From assembly GCA_024291935.2 (NCBI GenBank), contig CM044309.1, positions 33,814,001 through 33,878,000 of the forward strand: a stretch of 64,000 nucleotides of DNA. Direction: 5' to 3'. The translations under genes were made by a program, and so were the position numbers. Positions within the stretch are counted from its first letter, which is position 1; the number at the start of each line of letters is the position of its first letter. The DNA comes from Okapia johnstoni (taxonomy: Eukaryota > Chordata > Mammalia > Artiodactyla > Giraffidae). The notes under the pieces are model-generated. The model saw only the letters and a list, made by a program, of their open reading frames with translations, had not been told where the DNA came from and did not search any database. This document shows, piece by piece, positions 40,944-51,739 of this stretch.

Positions 40944-42289
40944 GACAAGTTCCCACCTGATTACAAACTTTTCAACAAGCTGGATGATACTTTACTCAGT
41001 TTTATATCTCAAAATTCTAGCAGTGTTATTGGTAAAATAAATGTTAATTGAAATGGAGTTGTTGCCTTGAGAACGTAGTTACAGAAGTTTAAATTGGACA
41101 TTTATACCATCAGAATCCCTTTTCCTGTTGTTCAGAAAAAGTCAGATCAAAAATATGGATATTGTACCACAATTCATAAGAAAAGCCCACTCAGCTGTAA
41201 TAATGATATGTTGTGAACTTCATGACTATAGTTTTGAGAAGTTCATACTTGATAGGCAGTTTTTATTTGATATATAAAAATCTTAGTAGCTTGTAAATAT
41301 ATCACTTTTTACTTAATGCTGTTGAATTACTTCAACAAGGTTCTCTGTATGTCAAAATTGTAAAAACTATTATTTGATGTAGCAGTTGCCAAGGTAACCA
41401 TCTTAATGAGAAATTAAGCATGCAAAATCAATGGAACTCATCCATGTATAAAATTTCAACTCCAATGGTTCAGAAACAAACACATAATTATTTCATGTTT
41501 TAAAATGAAATTAAAATTTTAGTCATGTAGAGAGGTCAAAGACATCAAGTCCCACTTTCCATTAAAGTGTCTCATTTGCATTTTAGGTCTTGTTGGAGTT
41601 TTCAGAGTGTTCTATATAACAGGCTTCTCTTCACCCCCTAAGTTTCAAACCAGTCAAGAGTGAGACATCAAAGTCTGGCAGATTGAGATAAAATTATCCA
41701 TCCCATGATTGGTAAAACTGAAATTGATAATATCTTGAAACTTTGACCACAATCCAGTCTTTTGCAAGTCTAGATCGCAGAATGACTTATCTGGAGGAGA
41801 TTCTGTAAACTCACTTACTCAGATGCTCCTTTGAGGGTGTTGCTATGCTAGAGCAGCAGTGGTGGGAGAGAGGAGCAGACCTGGAAGGCAAGCTAAGCCT
41901 GAAATGGACTAGGCTTACCAGATGGAAGTGGGAGAAGAGTGGGCCAGAACACAACTGCTCTATGGACATCTGGAAAAATTAGAAACTGAGCCATGTGAGG
42001 TCAGGTCTTCTCCACAATTCACGAGGAAGTCCCCCCATGATCATATGAGGAAGATCCAGTGGAAGACAGAGACAAACAAATGCTCTCCTCCCATTACAAT
42101 TTTTAAAAAGTGAACTTATTAAAATGAGATGCCTGTTAGTATACTAGATATACAGGACAATGCACAACTCATTAATGTGTTCAATAAGTTTTACAAAATA
42201 AACACATCCGTGTAGCCAGCACCAAGATTTTAGAAAGAAAAGGACAGTACCCAAGTCCTCAGGAGTCTTTCTCATGCCAACTGGTCTGC
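40944..42289. other. 1.3 kb repeat-poor region, candidate conserved noncoding DNA
   Basis: The longest stretch here without a recognisable repeat. Mostly AT-rich, with an RFX-like X-box at 41,385. A 63-codon ORF at 41,922-42,113 has no domain. Sequence after 42,130 may be diverged L1. Confidence 0.35.
41385..41398 (+). promoter_or_regulatory. RFX-type X-box motif
   Basis: GTTGCCAAGGTAAC is an inverted repeat of GTTGCC/GGTAAC, close to the canonical RFX site GTTGCCATGGTAAC with one central change. Context is repeat-free and AT-rich. Confidence 0.5.
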
Positions 42290-43075
42290 AAGCAACTTAA
42301 CTGCATGATAAATCAAAGCTCAAAGCTGCTTAAAGGATTAAAACAAAATCCAGCATACAATAACACAAAATCATAATGTCTACAAACCAATAAAAAGTTA
42401 TCATTCATGAAATTAAGCAAGAGATATGACACATAGCCAGTACCTAAATCCATGAAAAGAGACTCAGAAATGACAGAAACATGGAATTATCAGGTAAACC
42501 TTAAAAAAGTTTTTGTTATATGTTCAAAAATATAAAGAAAAACATTAACAAAATGATGAAAGAAAAGAAAAATATTTTGAAAATGAATTTGTAGACATGA
42601 AAAATATAACACATGATTTGAACATTGTGTTAGATGGCATATCAGAAGATTAAGCATTGAAGATGGAGAAGGCAATGGCAACCCACTCCAGTACTCTTGC
42701 CCGGAAAATCCCATGGACAGAGGAGCCTGGTAGGCTGCAGTCCATGGGTCTGCATGGAGAAACTCCATGGCTGCAGTCCGTGTCGCTAAGATTCAGACAC
42801 GACTGACGTGATTTAGCAGCAGCAGCAGCAAGTATTGAAGAAGAAAAAAATTGTTGATATCAAAGCTATAACAATAGAAATCATCCAAAATGAAACAGTG
42901 AAAAAGAAACTGAAAAACAAAAACAAGAAAATAGAGCCTCAGAGATTTGTGAGGCAATATCAAACTGCCTAACAGACAGGGAACTGAAGTTTCAGAAAGC
43001 TGAGAAAAAAGGGGGAAAGGATATTATTTGAAGATACAATTGCTGAAAATTTCTAAATATACTAAAACTGTTTTC
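42290..43075 (+). mobile_element. HAL1/L1M ORF1-type fragment
   Basis: AAAGAGACTCAGAAATGACA, TGTAGACATGAAAAATATAA, TAACAATAGAAATCATCCAA and AGAGCCTCAGAGATTTGTGA follow HAL1/L1M ORF1 in order. Many stops. Interrupted by a Bov-A2 at 42,663. Confidence 0.65.
42663..42829 (+). mobile_element. Bov-A2 SINE, internally deleted, with TSD
   Basis: TGGAGAAGGCAATGGCAACC, GGAAAATCCCATGGACAGAG, then a shortened second monomer and GATTTAGCAGCAGCAGCAGC tail. TSD AAG(C/T)ATTGAAG at 42652-42662 and 42830-42840. Confidence 0.93.
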
Positions 43076-43079
43076 TTTG

Positions 43080-44728
43080 TCTCTATTTCATCTATTTCTG
43101 CTCTGAAAGAAAATAATTGCAAAGATCAGTGAGACTAAAACCTGGTTCTTTGAAAAGATAAACAAAATTGATAAACTTTTAGCCAGACTCAACCGAAAAA
43201 AAGAGAGAAGACTCAAATCAATAAAATTAGAAATGAAAAAGGAGAAGTTACAGCTGACCCCACAGAAATACCAAGGATCATAAGAGAATACTATGAGCAG
43301 CCATAAGCCAATAAATTGGATAACCTGGAAGAAATGGACAAATTCTTAGAAGTGAATTTGTCTTAGAATTTGTCTTCGAGTGAACCAGGAAGAAATAGAA
43401 AATATGAAAAGACCAATCATAAGCACTGAAATTGAACTGTGACAACCCATAGATTGGGAGAAAATGTTTGCAAATGATATGACTGATAAAGAATTAGTCT
43501 TCAAAATTTACCAGCAGTTCATGACACTTAACAGCAGCAAAACAAACAACCCGCTCAAAAATGGGCAGAAGACCTAAAAAGACATTTCCCCAAAGAAGAC
43601 ATACAGATGGCCAATAGGCACATGAAAAATACTCAACATCGCTAATTATCAGAGAAATGTAAATCAAAACTACAATGAAATCCCACCTCACACCAGCCAG
43701 AGTGGCAATCATCAAAAAATCCACAGACAGAATTTTAGAGAAGATGTGGAGAGAAGGGAGCTCTCCTGCACTGTTGGTGGGAATGTAAATTGGTGTAGCC
43801 ACTGTGGAGAACAGTATGGAGTTTCCTTAAAAAACTGAAGAAATAGAGCTACCATAAGAGCCTGAAGGGCTTCCCTGGTGGCTCAGTGGTAAAGAATCTA
43901 CCTGCAATGCCAGAGCCTCAGGAGACACAGGGTTTGATCCCTGGGTCAGGAAGATCCCCTGGAGGAGGGCATGGCAACCCACCAGTATTCTTGCCTGGAG
44001 AATCGCATAGACAGAGGAGCCTGGGGGGCTACAGTCCATAGGGTTGAAAGAGTAGGACACAACTGAAGCAATTTAGCATGTACGCACACACAGCACATGA
44101 GCCTGCAATCCCACTCCTGGGCACGTATCCGAAAGGATACAGGCACCCCAATGTTCACCGCAACATGCTTTACAATAGCCAAGACACGGAAGCAAGCTAA
44201 ATGTCCGTTGACAAAGGAATGGATAAAGATGTGGTACATATATACAATGAAATATGACTCAGCCATTAAAAGAATGAAATAATTCCATTTACAACAACAT
44301 GGATGGACCTAGAGAGTGTCACACTGAGTGAAATAAGTCAGACAGAGAAAGAGAAATATCATATGACATCCCTTATACGTGGAATCTAAAAGGAAACGAT
44401 ACAAATGAAATTATTTACAAAACAGAAAGAGTCACAGATTTAGAAAACAAACTTATGGTTGCACAGGGGGAAGGGACAGTTAAGGACTTTGGGAAGGCCA
44501 TGTACACACTGCTATGTTTAAAATGTATAACCAACAAAGACCTACTGCATAGCACATGGAACTCTGCTCAATGTTATGTGGCAGCCTGGATGGGAGGGGT
44601 CTTTGGGGAAAATGGATACATGTATATATATATGGCTGAGTCCCTTCAAGGTTCCCCTAAAACTAGCACAACATTGTCAATCAGCTATATCTCAATATAA
44701 AATAAAAAGTTCAAAAAAACAAAACAAA
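43080..44728 (+). mobile_element. L1 LINE with reverse transcriptase deleted
   Basis: 43,080-43,435 is L1 ORF2 from the linker after the endonuclease (CTGGTTCTTTGAAAAGATAA, AATAAATTGGATAACCTGGA). At about 43,438 it jumps to the ORF2 C-terminus (CATAGATTGGGAGAAAATGT, TCACACCAGCCAGAGTGGCA) and runs to the 3' UTR and an A-rich end. The reverse transcriptase core in between is absent. Not functional. Confidence 0.85.
43866..44097 (+). mobile_element. Bov-tA SINE inserted in L1
   Basis: GGGCTTCCCTGGTGGCTCAG to CAATTTAGCATGTACGCACA. GAGCCTG lies on both sides (43858-43864, 44100-44106), probably a short remnant of the TSD. Confidence 0.93.
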
Positions 44729-44989
44729 ACATGGAAGTGCAGTCAAATGCCAAAAAAATCCAGCAAGAGAGAAATATTTGTAACACAACACATAGACATT
44801 TATGATAAAATCTCACAAAATTTAATTTATATGTAGTTGAATATGCTTATTTTATCCCTTATGACTTTGGGCTTTCTTGACTTCTTTAAGGAAGACTCTA
44901 TCATCCTGAGGTTATAAATATATTCTCCTAACGCTTCTACACTGTTGGTGAGGAAATGTTTTATGGTGTTTTATGAGGAAATGTGTTTT

Positions 44990-46020
44990 CAGTTACTTTG
45001 GCCAGTTTTCAACTAGGTTGTTTTTTGTTATAGAGTTACAGGAAGTTTTGAAATGTGTGTATTCTAGGTACAAATTCCTTATCAGAAATACAATTTGTGA
45101 AAATCTTCTCCCATTTTGTGTTTTTTCTTTTCACTTTCTTGATAGTGTCTTTTGAAGCACAAAAATGTTTAGTTTTTAAGAAGTCATAACTATTATTTTT
45201 TCTTTTGTTGCTTGCTTTTGGTGTCATATGAGGAACCATTGCCAAATTCAAGGTGTATTTTTCTTCTAAGTGTTACTAACTCCATTTGTTGAAAATGTTA
45301 CAGAAAAGAACTGAGTCCATGTTTGATCTGTTTCTTTTACTTTAATGTTTGCTTTCCATTGCTTTTGCTCACTAAAATGATGCTGTCCCTACATAATGGC
45401 CTGCCTAGGCAACCCTGCCCCTCTGCCTGAATATTAAACCAAAGTGCTTTTGTTCAGGACCCTGTCCACCTGTGGATGGTTATAGGAAGGAAGAAATTAA
45501 CACATCCCTCCCTAAGGTTAGCCATTCCAGGAGATATTTGCGAGACTAATGGCCTTTTTACTTTATTTCCTCACCACATGCCCTGTGTTCTATAAAATAA
45601 CCTGGCATCCACACCTTGATAAGATGGTTATTTTGAACCATTAGTCTGCCATGTTCTTGGTCTGCCGGCTTTCCGAATAGAGTCATACTCCTCGCCTCAA
45701 CACCTCATCTCTGATTCATTGGCCTGTCATGTGGTAAGTAGAGTGAGCCTGGACTCTGTAACAAAAAAGACTATTTGCCCCTGTATAGTCTTAGTACATT
45801 TGTCAAAAAATCAATTCATGGGTTTATTTCTAGACTCTCAATTGTGTTCCTTTGAACAGTCTGTTTATCCCTATGTTACTATCACACTGTCTTAATTATC
45901 ATTGCTTTGTAGTAAGTTTTGAAATTAGTAAGTGTGGGTTGTCGAACTTTGTTCTTCTTTTTCAGGATTGTTTCACAATTCATTTTAATTTGAAATATGT
46001 TTTTCATCTTCTGAATACCA
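44990..46020 (-). mobile_element. L1M-type LINE, antisense, split by a solo LTR
   Basis: Left: ATCAGAAATACAATTTGTGA, CTTCTCCCATTTTGTGTTTT, CTCCATTTGTTGAAAA. Right: AAAAAGACTATTTGCCCCTG, CATTTGTCAAAAAATCAATT, GGTTGTCGAACTTTGTTCTT. These are consecutive antisense L1 segments, so the LTR insertion was clean. Confidence 0.82.
45296..45763 (+). mobile_element. Solo LTR, ERV1-type
   Basis: 468 bp beginning TGTTAC and ending GTAACA, giving 6-bp inverted termini with the usual TG...CA. The direct repeat AAAA (45292-45295, 45764-45767) fits the 4-bp TSD of gammaretrovirus-like elements. Inside are CTATAAAATAAC (TATA-like, about 45,591) and AATAGAGTC (variant polyadenylation region, about 45,677). There is no internal viral sequence, so homologous recombination between two LTRs probably removed it. 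The L1 continues exactly on both sides. Confidence 0.85.
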
Positions 46021-46103
46021 GGAAATATGTGAAGGGAACAAGATTAGAATGCTCAGCCAGGAGAGAGATTTGTGTGAAGAAAAATTAACGAGGTATGGTG
46101 GAA

Positions 46104-46233
46104 GGAATTCCCTGGCGGTCCAGTGGTTAGAACTCAACGTTTTCACTGCTGGGGACTGGGTTCAATCCCTGGGCAGGAAATTAAGATCTTCCATGACTTT
46201 CTGTGTGGCCAAAAAACAAAACAACAAAATAAT
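46104..46233 (+). mobile_element. CHR-type SINE, short form, with TSD
   Basis: GGAATTCCCTGGCGGTCCAG, TGGGTTCAATCCCTGGGCAG and CTGTGTGGCCAAAAAACAAA. Flanks GTATG(G/A)TGGA at 46093-46102 and 46234-46243. Confidence 0.9.
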
Positions 46234-46850
46234 GTATGATGGAGATTATATTGTGGTAGGACAATTATAGATACAGTGCTTATAAAAACATGACAAGGAG
46301 TGTTAGCCAAATCTGGTAATTGTGAAAGACTGACTGAGGAGTTAAGGTTCAGACTGAGAGCTGGGGAAGGAATAAGAGATAACCAGAAGAAGAGAAAATA
46401 CACTGCATTCTAAGTCATTTCAAGAAATAGCTTTTGTAAATCCTGGGGTTGAGGCACAGTGATAAAAAGAACAAAAGCTTTCAGGATAGCTTAGGTATAA
46501 AGTGCAAGAAGAGAGTGGTAAAATTTGAGCCTGGAGAAAAAGGCCTGATTTTTATCTCAAGGACAAGAAGGAGTCAGTGTGAACTTTGAATGAATGATGG
46601 GAGGCTCAGGGACATGATCATTTTACATGCACAAGAATCCCTCTGGCTGTAGAGGAGACAATGGAAAACAAGTAAGGGGGCTTTTGAAATGAAAGATGAT
46701 GTGATCCAGAGTATGATGGTGGCAAAAAAAAATAAGTGGAAAGACTGTGAGAAACTTCCAAGGCAGAGTCTAACAGGACTTGGTGATTCCTTAGATGTGA
46801 GGGATAAAAGAAAGCCAGGAATCAAAGATGGCTCCTAATTTCTTACAATA
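46234..46850 (-). mobile_element. L2 LINE, antisense
   Basis: GGGACATGATCATTTTACAT, ATCCCTCTGGCTGTAGAGGA, GGACTTGGTGATTCCTTAGA and TCAAAGATGGCTCCTAATTT parallel antisense L2. Confidence 0.65.
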
Positions 46851-46989
46851 ACAGACTTGTCTATATTTTGAGTATATTGCAGATATTGAATAAAGGTGAG
46901 CCAATTTAAAAAAAATAAAATTCAAAAGGAGAATGTTCCATTTCTCAAAAATCTCCCAACAAACAAAGTTAAGTTGCCTATAACTTGTG

Positions 46990-47195
46990 TAGCTTCCCAG
47001 GTGGAACCGTGGTTAAAGAATCTGCTTGCCAATGCAGGAGAAGTGGGTTTGATCTCTGGGTCGGGAAGCTCCCCTGAAGGAGGAAATGGCAACCCACTCC
47101 AGTATTCTTGCCTGAAAAATCCTACGGACCGAGGAGCCTGGTGGGCTACAGTCCATGAGATGGCAGAGTCAGACACGACCGAGCGACAGAGCACC
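46990..47195 (+). mobile_element. Bov-tA SINE
   Basis: AGCTTCCCAGGTGGAACCGT, GGAAATGGCAACCCACTCCA and GAGTCAGACACGACCGAGCG. Confidence 0.93.
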
Positions 47196-47394
47196 CACTG
47201 TCTATATGTGTGAGCTCCGAGTATTCTGTTTTGTTGTTCTTTTGAGGCCACTCTGAGTGATCCTTTTTTCTTTTTTAAGCAACCAGGGAATATGAAAACC
47301 AAGTGAGAGAGTGTGACTATAGGAGTTCCATGGCACCAGGAGTTGTGCCTGAAGATAAAAGGACTTCTCTCCATCTACTGTCATCTCCCATCAG

Positions 47395-47830
47395 GACTGC
47401 TCCCCAAGGGTCTCCCAGCTTCTTGCCTTGTCTTTTCCAATCATACCTTCTACCATTGCAGTGCAACCAGAATGATTTCTTACGAAGATACATCTCAGCT
47501 TCTCACCTCCTTTGCATAAAACTTTTCAGTGGCTTCCTGTTGCTGCGAGGACAAAGTTCAGACCTTCGACACAGGTTTCATGTTTCTGCATAATCTGGCT
47601 CTTGTCTGCCTGGCTGGCCTCTGACCACTTCCTCCCTTACTGTCTGTGCTCCAGACACACAGAACTGGCACCTTTTATTTCTTCAACATGCTACGCCCTC
47701 TGTCTTACCTCTTGGCTCTCTTTTACATCATCTTTTTTGCCTGCTTTTATGCCTACTTATCTTCCAGATCTTGCCTCAAGCATCACTTCCTCTGGAAAGC
47801 CCCTCCTGATCTGGATTCGAAGTCTCTAGC
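47395..47830 (+). mobile_element. L2 LINE
   Basis: GTGCAACCAGAATGATTTCT, CTTTTCAGTGGCTTCCTGTT, CTGCATAATCTGGCTCTTGT and AGCATCACTTCCTCTGGAAA follow sense L2. The 105-codon ORF within it is a by-product. Confidence 0.82.
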
Positions 47831-47917
47831 TTCAAATGCCCGAGTCAGTGGACCTGCTGGGAGTCAGCCCTCTTTTGGTCTGTGTTGGTCCAGGGATAGA
47901 CTTTAGACTCTGATAAA

Positions 47918-48132
47918 GGCCTCCCAGGTGGCCCTAGTGGTAAAGAATCAACCTGCCAATGCAAGAGATGTAAAAGATGCAGATTCGATGCCTGGAACAG
48001 GAAGATCCCTTGGAATAGGAAATGGCAACCTGCCCCAGTATTCTTACCTTGGAAATCTCATGGACAGAGAAGCCTGGCAGACTATAGTCTATGGGGCTAC
48101 AAGGAGTTGGACACAACTGAACCTGCTTGTGA
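47918..48132 (+). mobile_element. Bov-tA SINE
   Basis: GCCTCCCAGGTGGCCCTAGT, GGAAATGGCAACCTGCCCCA and GGCTACAAGGAGTTGGACAC. Its tail has become the CA/TG repeat that follows. Confidence 0.92.
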
Positions 48133-48212
48133 GTGCACGTGCATGCATGTGTGCGCACGTGCACGCGTGCACACACACACAAACACACAAACACACACAT
48201 ACACACACAAAG
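48133..48212. repeat. Alternating purine-pyrimidine tract and (CA)n
   Basis: 48133-48181 is 49 bp of unbroken purine-pyrimidine alternation (GTGCACGTGCATGCATGTGT onward), rich in GC steps, followed by CACACAAACACAC. The first part has strong Z-DNA potential. Confidence 0.88.
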
Positions 48213-48834
48213 GACTGTGTTGTCTTCAAGTACCCCATGAGGACACTGATTTTTCTCAACCACTAGGTGATAATGAGCTGGTGATTGCTCTACAGATACC
48301 AGTAGTACCTGCTCTACCATGACTTGATTTTGCTAAGAGATGGTCTGAAGATAGAGTTATGTCCCTCTGTGAAGGCTGAGGAGATAAATAGGGAATTAAA
48401 TCTTACAAGGCTCAACCCACATCCAATCCCCAGAGCTCTACCCAATATTTTTAGCTTGAGCAATTATTAAAGGAGTTGTATCCAAACTTCCCTGTAAACA
48501 GCAAAAACAAAGCCTTCTTTGTAAACCATTCCTCCAATCCCTTGCATTGAGTAATGCTACTTTCTGACATTTCTTTTACCATCAACTCCATGCAAAATAG
48601 ACTCCAAGATAGGTAAGTGAGAAAACTTGCTATATGAAATTGTTATTTATAAATCAGTTAAAAGGGAAGCAACTGCTTCTTAAAAAAGAATAAAAATTCA
48701 GACAACAGAGAATAAGAACAGTTGAACTCTAGTGCTCCTCTCTGGGCGTAATTACCCATCCGGCCAGTTATCTATCTGTCCAGGCTACTCTTACTTCAAG
48801 GTAGTGTTATAATAAAAGAAGACCCATCTTTCTG
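48213..48834. other. Unique sequence
   Basis: No repeat or gene recognised. Confidence 0.4.
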
Positions 48835-49025
48835 GTTTATTTATTTATTTGCATCATGTGAGCTCTTTCATTGCAGCACATGGACTCTCTTGTCTGGTTT
48901 CTTTCTCTATTTGGCTGCCTCCTGTCTTGGTTGCAGCACGAGGGATCTTGCCTTTCCGTGTGAAGACCCTTATTGTGGCACACGGGCTCAGTAGTTGCAG
49001 CTCAGTTGCTCTGAAGCATGTGGAG
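48835..49025 (-). mobile_element. CHR-type SINE, diverged
   Basis: TTTATTTATTTATTTGCATC, CTATTTGGCTGCCTCCTGTC and GGCACACGGGCTCAGTAGTT. The tRNA-like head is missing. Confidence 0.7.
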
Positions 49026-49990
49026 AAACTTCTTTCCCCTCTCTCCTGGAAATCTGATTAGTCCTGAGGAAGGGAAGCAGGCAGCTGCAGAGAGTGCCAC
49101 AAACCCTCGCTGTTTCCTGTCGAAGGGGTAGTTTCTGTGCTGTGCTTGGTGGGGGTGGGGGGTTAGAGAGGCAGCGGGAGGGCGCAGGATGGGGGACAAG
49201 ACCTGGTGGATCTGCAGCCGGTGCAGCAGCTTGTAGTCTGTGAATGAGATCTACGGTCCCTCTGGTTCTGGACAGCAATGCTCACAAGGTTTTAGGCTCC
49301 CGGGCAGTCTTCACATCATCCTTCTTGCCCACCTCAGGGATGGTGTAAGTCAGGGGGGCATGTTGGCAGCAGAGGGCCTCTGCACTGTCATTCCCCGTGT
49401 CCACCAGAGCCACCTCCCACACAGCTTAAGGGAGTAGCCAGGTGTTACAGCATGGTATTGGCCTGGTACAGAGTGAGCTCTCCAGGAGCTGCCTGCACAG
49501 ATAGAGGCCTAGAGTGGGCACTGCAGCTAGGTCTCCTGGGTCACCACCTCCTTCCAGCTCTGGCCCTGCTCAGCCAGAGGCTCGTGGGTGGCCTGGCAGA
49601 CCCTTGACCAGGGAAGGGGACAGCAATATGGGGCGGCAGGGGAGTGGCAGGGCTCACACCAGCGTGGAGGATCTTCCATCCAGGTTGACCTGGAGGAAAG
49701 GGACCATCAAAGTCTGCAAAGGAATTAGCATAAATAGCATCAATAGCAACCAGAGCAGGACAGACCACATCCCCCTAAACAGCTGGTTTCGAAGTGGTAC
49801 CAATAACTTGGCTGCTAAACTTCTGTGCCACCTCCTTTGCCAGCCTCTGAGGTTTATTACCACCTGCTTCCTGACCAAACCCAGGCCATTTCCTCAATAT
49901 CCACCTCTGTGTCATCACTGCCTTCTGTCTTGTGGTTTAACATTGGCAGTTGGCCTAAAATCCAACTGGAGCCCACAGGGTTTACCATAA
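49026..49990. other. GC-rich unidentified block, possible retrocopy
   Basis: About 965 bp, clearly more GC-rich than its neighbours and free of recognised repeats. It is bounded by a CHR SINE on each side. On the minus strand one frame stays open for 75 codons (49,541-49,768), including Asp-Phe-Asp-Gly-Pro-Phe-Pro-Pro-Gly. Other stretches look protein-like but in different frames with stops between them. This would fit a decayed processed pseudogene, but I could not match it to a known protein. A 158-codon plus ORF (49,514-49,990) covers part of it and is equally unidentified. Confidence 0.35.
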
Positions 49991-49994
49991 GAAG

Positions 49995-50099
49995 TCTTTT
50001 TTTTTTTTTTTTGGCCATGCTGTGTGGCTTGTGGGATTTTAATTCCCCAACCAAGGATTGAACCGGAGTCCTAACCACTGGACTACCAGAGAATTCCCC
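49995..50099 (-). mobile_element. CHR-type SINE, short form
   Basis: A T17 tract, GGCCATGCTGTGTGGCTTGT, AATTCCCCAACCAAGGATTG and GGACTACCAGAGAATTCCC. Confidence 0.9.
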
Positions 50100-50978
50100 C
50101 ACAAGAGATTTGTGTACATAATTGCCAAATCATGTAACTTTTCAATATGTAACACTTTTAAAGCAAATCTAACCTGTCTTCCTCACTGTGAAATTTGAGG
50201 CTCTAAAGAGACTTAACTCTTGAGTTTGCTGTCTCCTTGGAGGTAATTCTTTGGAGAGAGACTGGCTAACTGCCCTGGGAATTTGCTTTCATAGGAGGCC
50301 AAGGGAGCAGGTGCCTGAGCAGCTGGGAGAGTGTCTTGTTTACAATGTAAACCCGGTGTGGTTCACACTCCTCCAGGCCCAGATTCTGGCCAAATAGTAC
50401 AAAGATGAGTCATCACAAAGGAATACAGAAAAACAGAGGGGGAATGTAACAGTATAAAAGAGGGGAAAGAAATTAAATAGATAAAACCAGTAATGGCTAA
50501 AACAAGAACTACAAGAGACAAAGAAGAACAATAGGTTAGAGGATTAGAGCTAGTATTTCCAGCTTTAGGAATTAAAAAATGAAATGTTTTGGAAGCAATT
50601 TTTCAACATCTGATGACTTTTATTTTTTATTTACTCACTTTATTTAAAGCAACTTTATTAGGTGAAGCTCTTTTCTATACAATATACTGTATATTAAGGG
50701 AAATATCCAATACAAGGACATCTAACTCTAAAGGAACTCAATTCCAGTATTTTTTTTTAAGTATTTAATATATTTTGACAGTAATTCAATCTAACATATC
50801 AATAAATTATATACATACATTTTCCCGCCTCAGAAGTGGTTTGTTTCACAGGCTAAATTTCTTAAGGAAAAAAAAAAATGATAAACAGACACTTTAAAAA
50901 TATTTTTAGAGAATCTCCATATCAATTAACATATTTTTACTGCACGTACTTATAAAGTGCTTAAACTAATAAAGTGAA
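50100..50978. other. Unique, AT-rich sequence
   Basis: No repeat recognised with confidence. 50,600-50,950 is very AT-rich and may be old L1. No gene. Confidence 0.4.
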
Positions 50979-51092
50979 ACTGTTAGTCATTCAGTCATGT
51001 CGGACTCTTCATGACCCCATAGACTATAGCCCACCAGGCTCCTCTGTCCATGGAATTCTCCAGGCAAGAATACTGGAGTGGGTTGCCATTCA
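50979..51092 (-). mobile_element. Bov-tA/BovA fragment
   Basis: GTCATTCAGTCATGTCGGAC, GACTATAGCCCACCAGGCTC and ACTGGAGTGGGTTGCCATT. The tRNA-like half is missing. Confidence 0.9.
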
Positions 51093-51211
51093 GTAAAAAA
51101 TAATTAAGAAGTAAAATAGCAGAAATTAAAGAAGAGATGTCTTAAAGAAGGAAATAGGTAAATATTTTAGAAACATACCATAGTAGCTTTTATCGAACAT
51201 GTAACAAAATT

Positions 51212-51424
51212 TGGCCTTCCCTGTTGACTCAGATGGTAAAGAATCTGCCTGCAATGTAGGAGACCTGGGTTTGATCCCTGGGTTGGGAAGATCCCTTGGA
51301 GAAGGAAATGGCAACCCACTCCAATATTCTTACCTGGGACATCCCATAGACAGAGGAGCCTGGCGGGCTCCAGTCCATGGGGTCACAAAAAGTCAGACAG
51401 GACTTAGAGATTAACCAACAACAA
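51212..51424 (+). mobile_element. Bov-tA SINE
   Basis: GGCCTTCCCTGTTGACTCAG, TTTGATCCCTGGGTTGGGAA and GGGTCACAAAAAGTCAGACA, with a CAACAACAAAG tail. Confidence 0.94.
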
Positions 51425-51739
51425 AGTCGCATAAACATATGAAGATAAATGAACAAGGATATCCAAAGCAGTATTATATTTTAAAATGAAAACTGTGACA
51501 CAACCTAAATTCCTTCAACAAAGATTCAGGAAGCACCCATTAGGGCCCCTCACTAAGCCTAACATCTTCATCTGTGCCTCCCAGCTCGTCTCTTCCCACG
51601 TTTTCAAAAACACTGCTTGTGCTGCCAGCCCTTCATCAATCACCATTTTTCTCCTCTCAACTAGAACTTTCCCCTTAGTGTAAAGCATGATGTCATTATC
51701 ATCATTTCAAAAACAAACAAAACACAAACAATGCTCCTT
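51425..51739. other. L1-like and L2-like scraps
   Basis: 51,440-51,525 (GGATATCCAAAGCAGTATTA, GACACAACCTAAATTCCTTC) resembles L1 near the 3' end. 51,530-51,690 may be L2. Both are weak. Confidence 0.35.

Noticed and set aside
46922..47374. 150-codon minus-strand ORF
   Set aside because: Mostly an antisense reading of a Bov-tA SINE. The same type of peptide appears at many Bov-tA copies in the window.
49514..49990. 158-codon plus-strand ORF as a real protein
   Set aside because: No recognisable domain, and the opposite strand of the same block looks at least as protein-like. I kept only the cautious note on the block.
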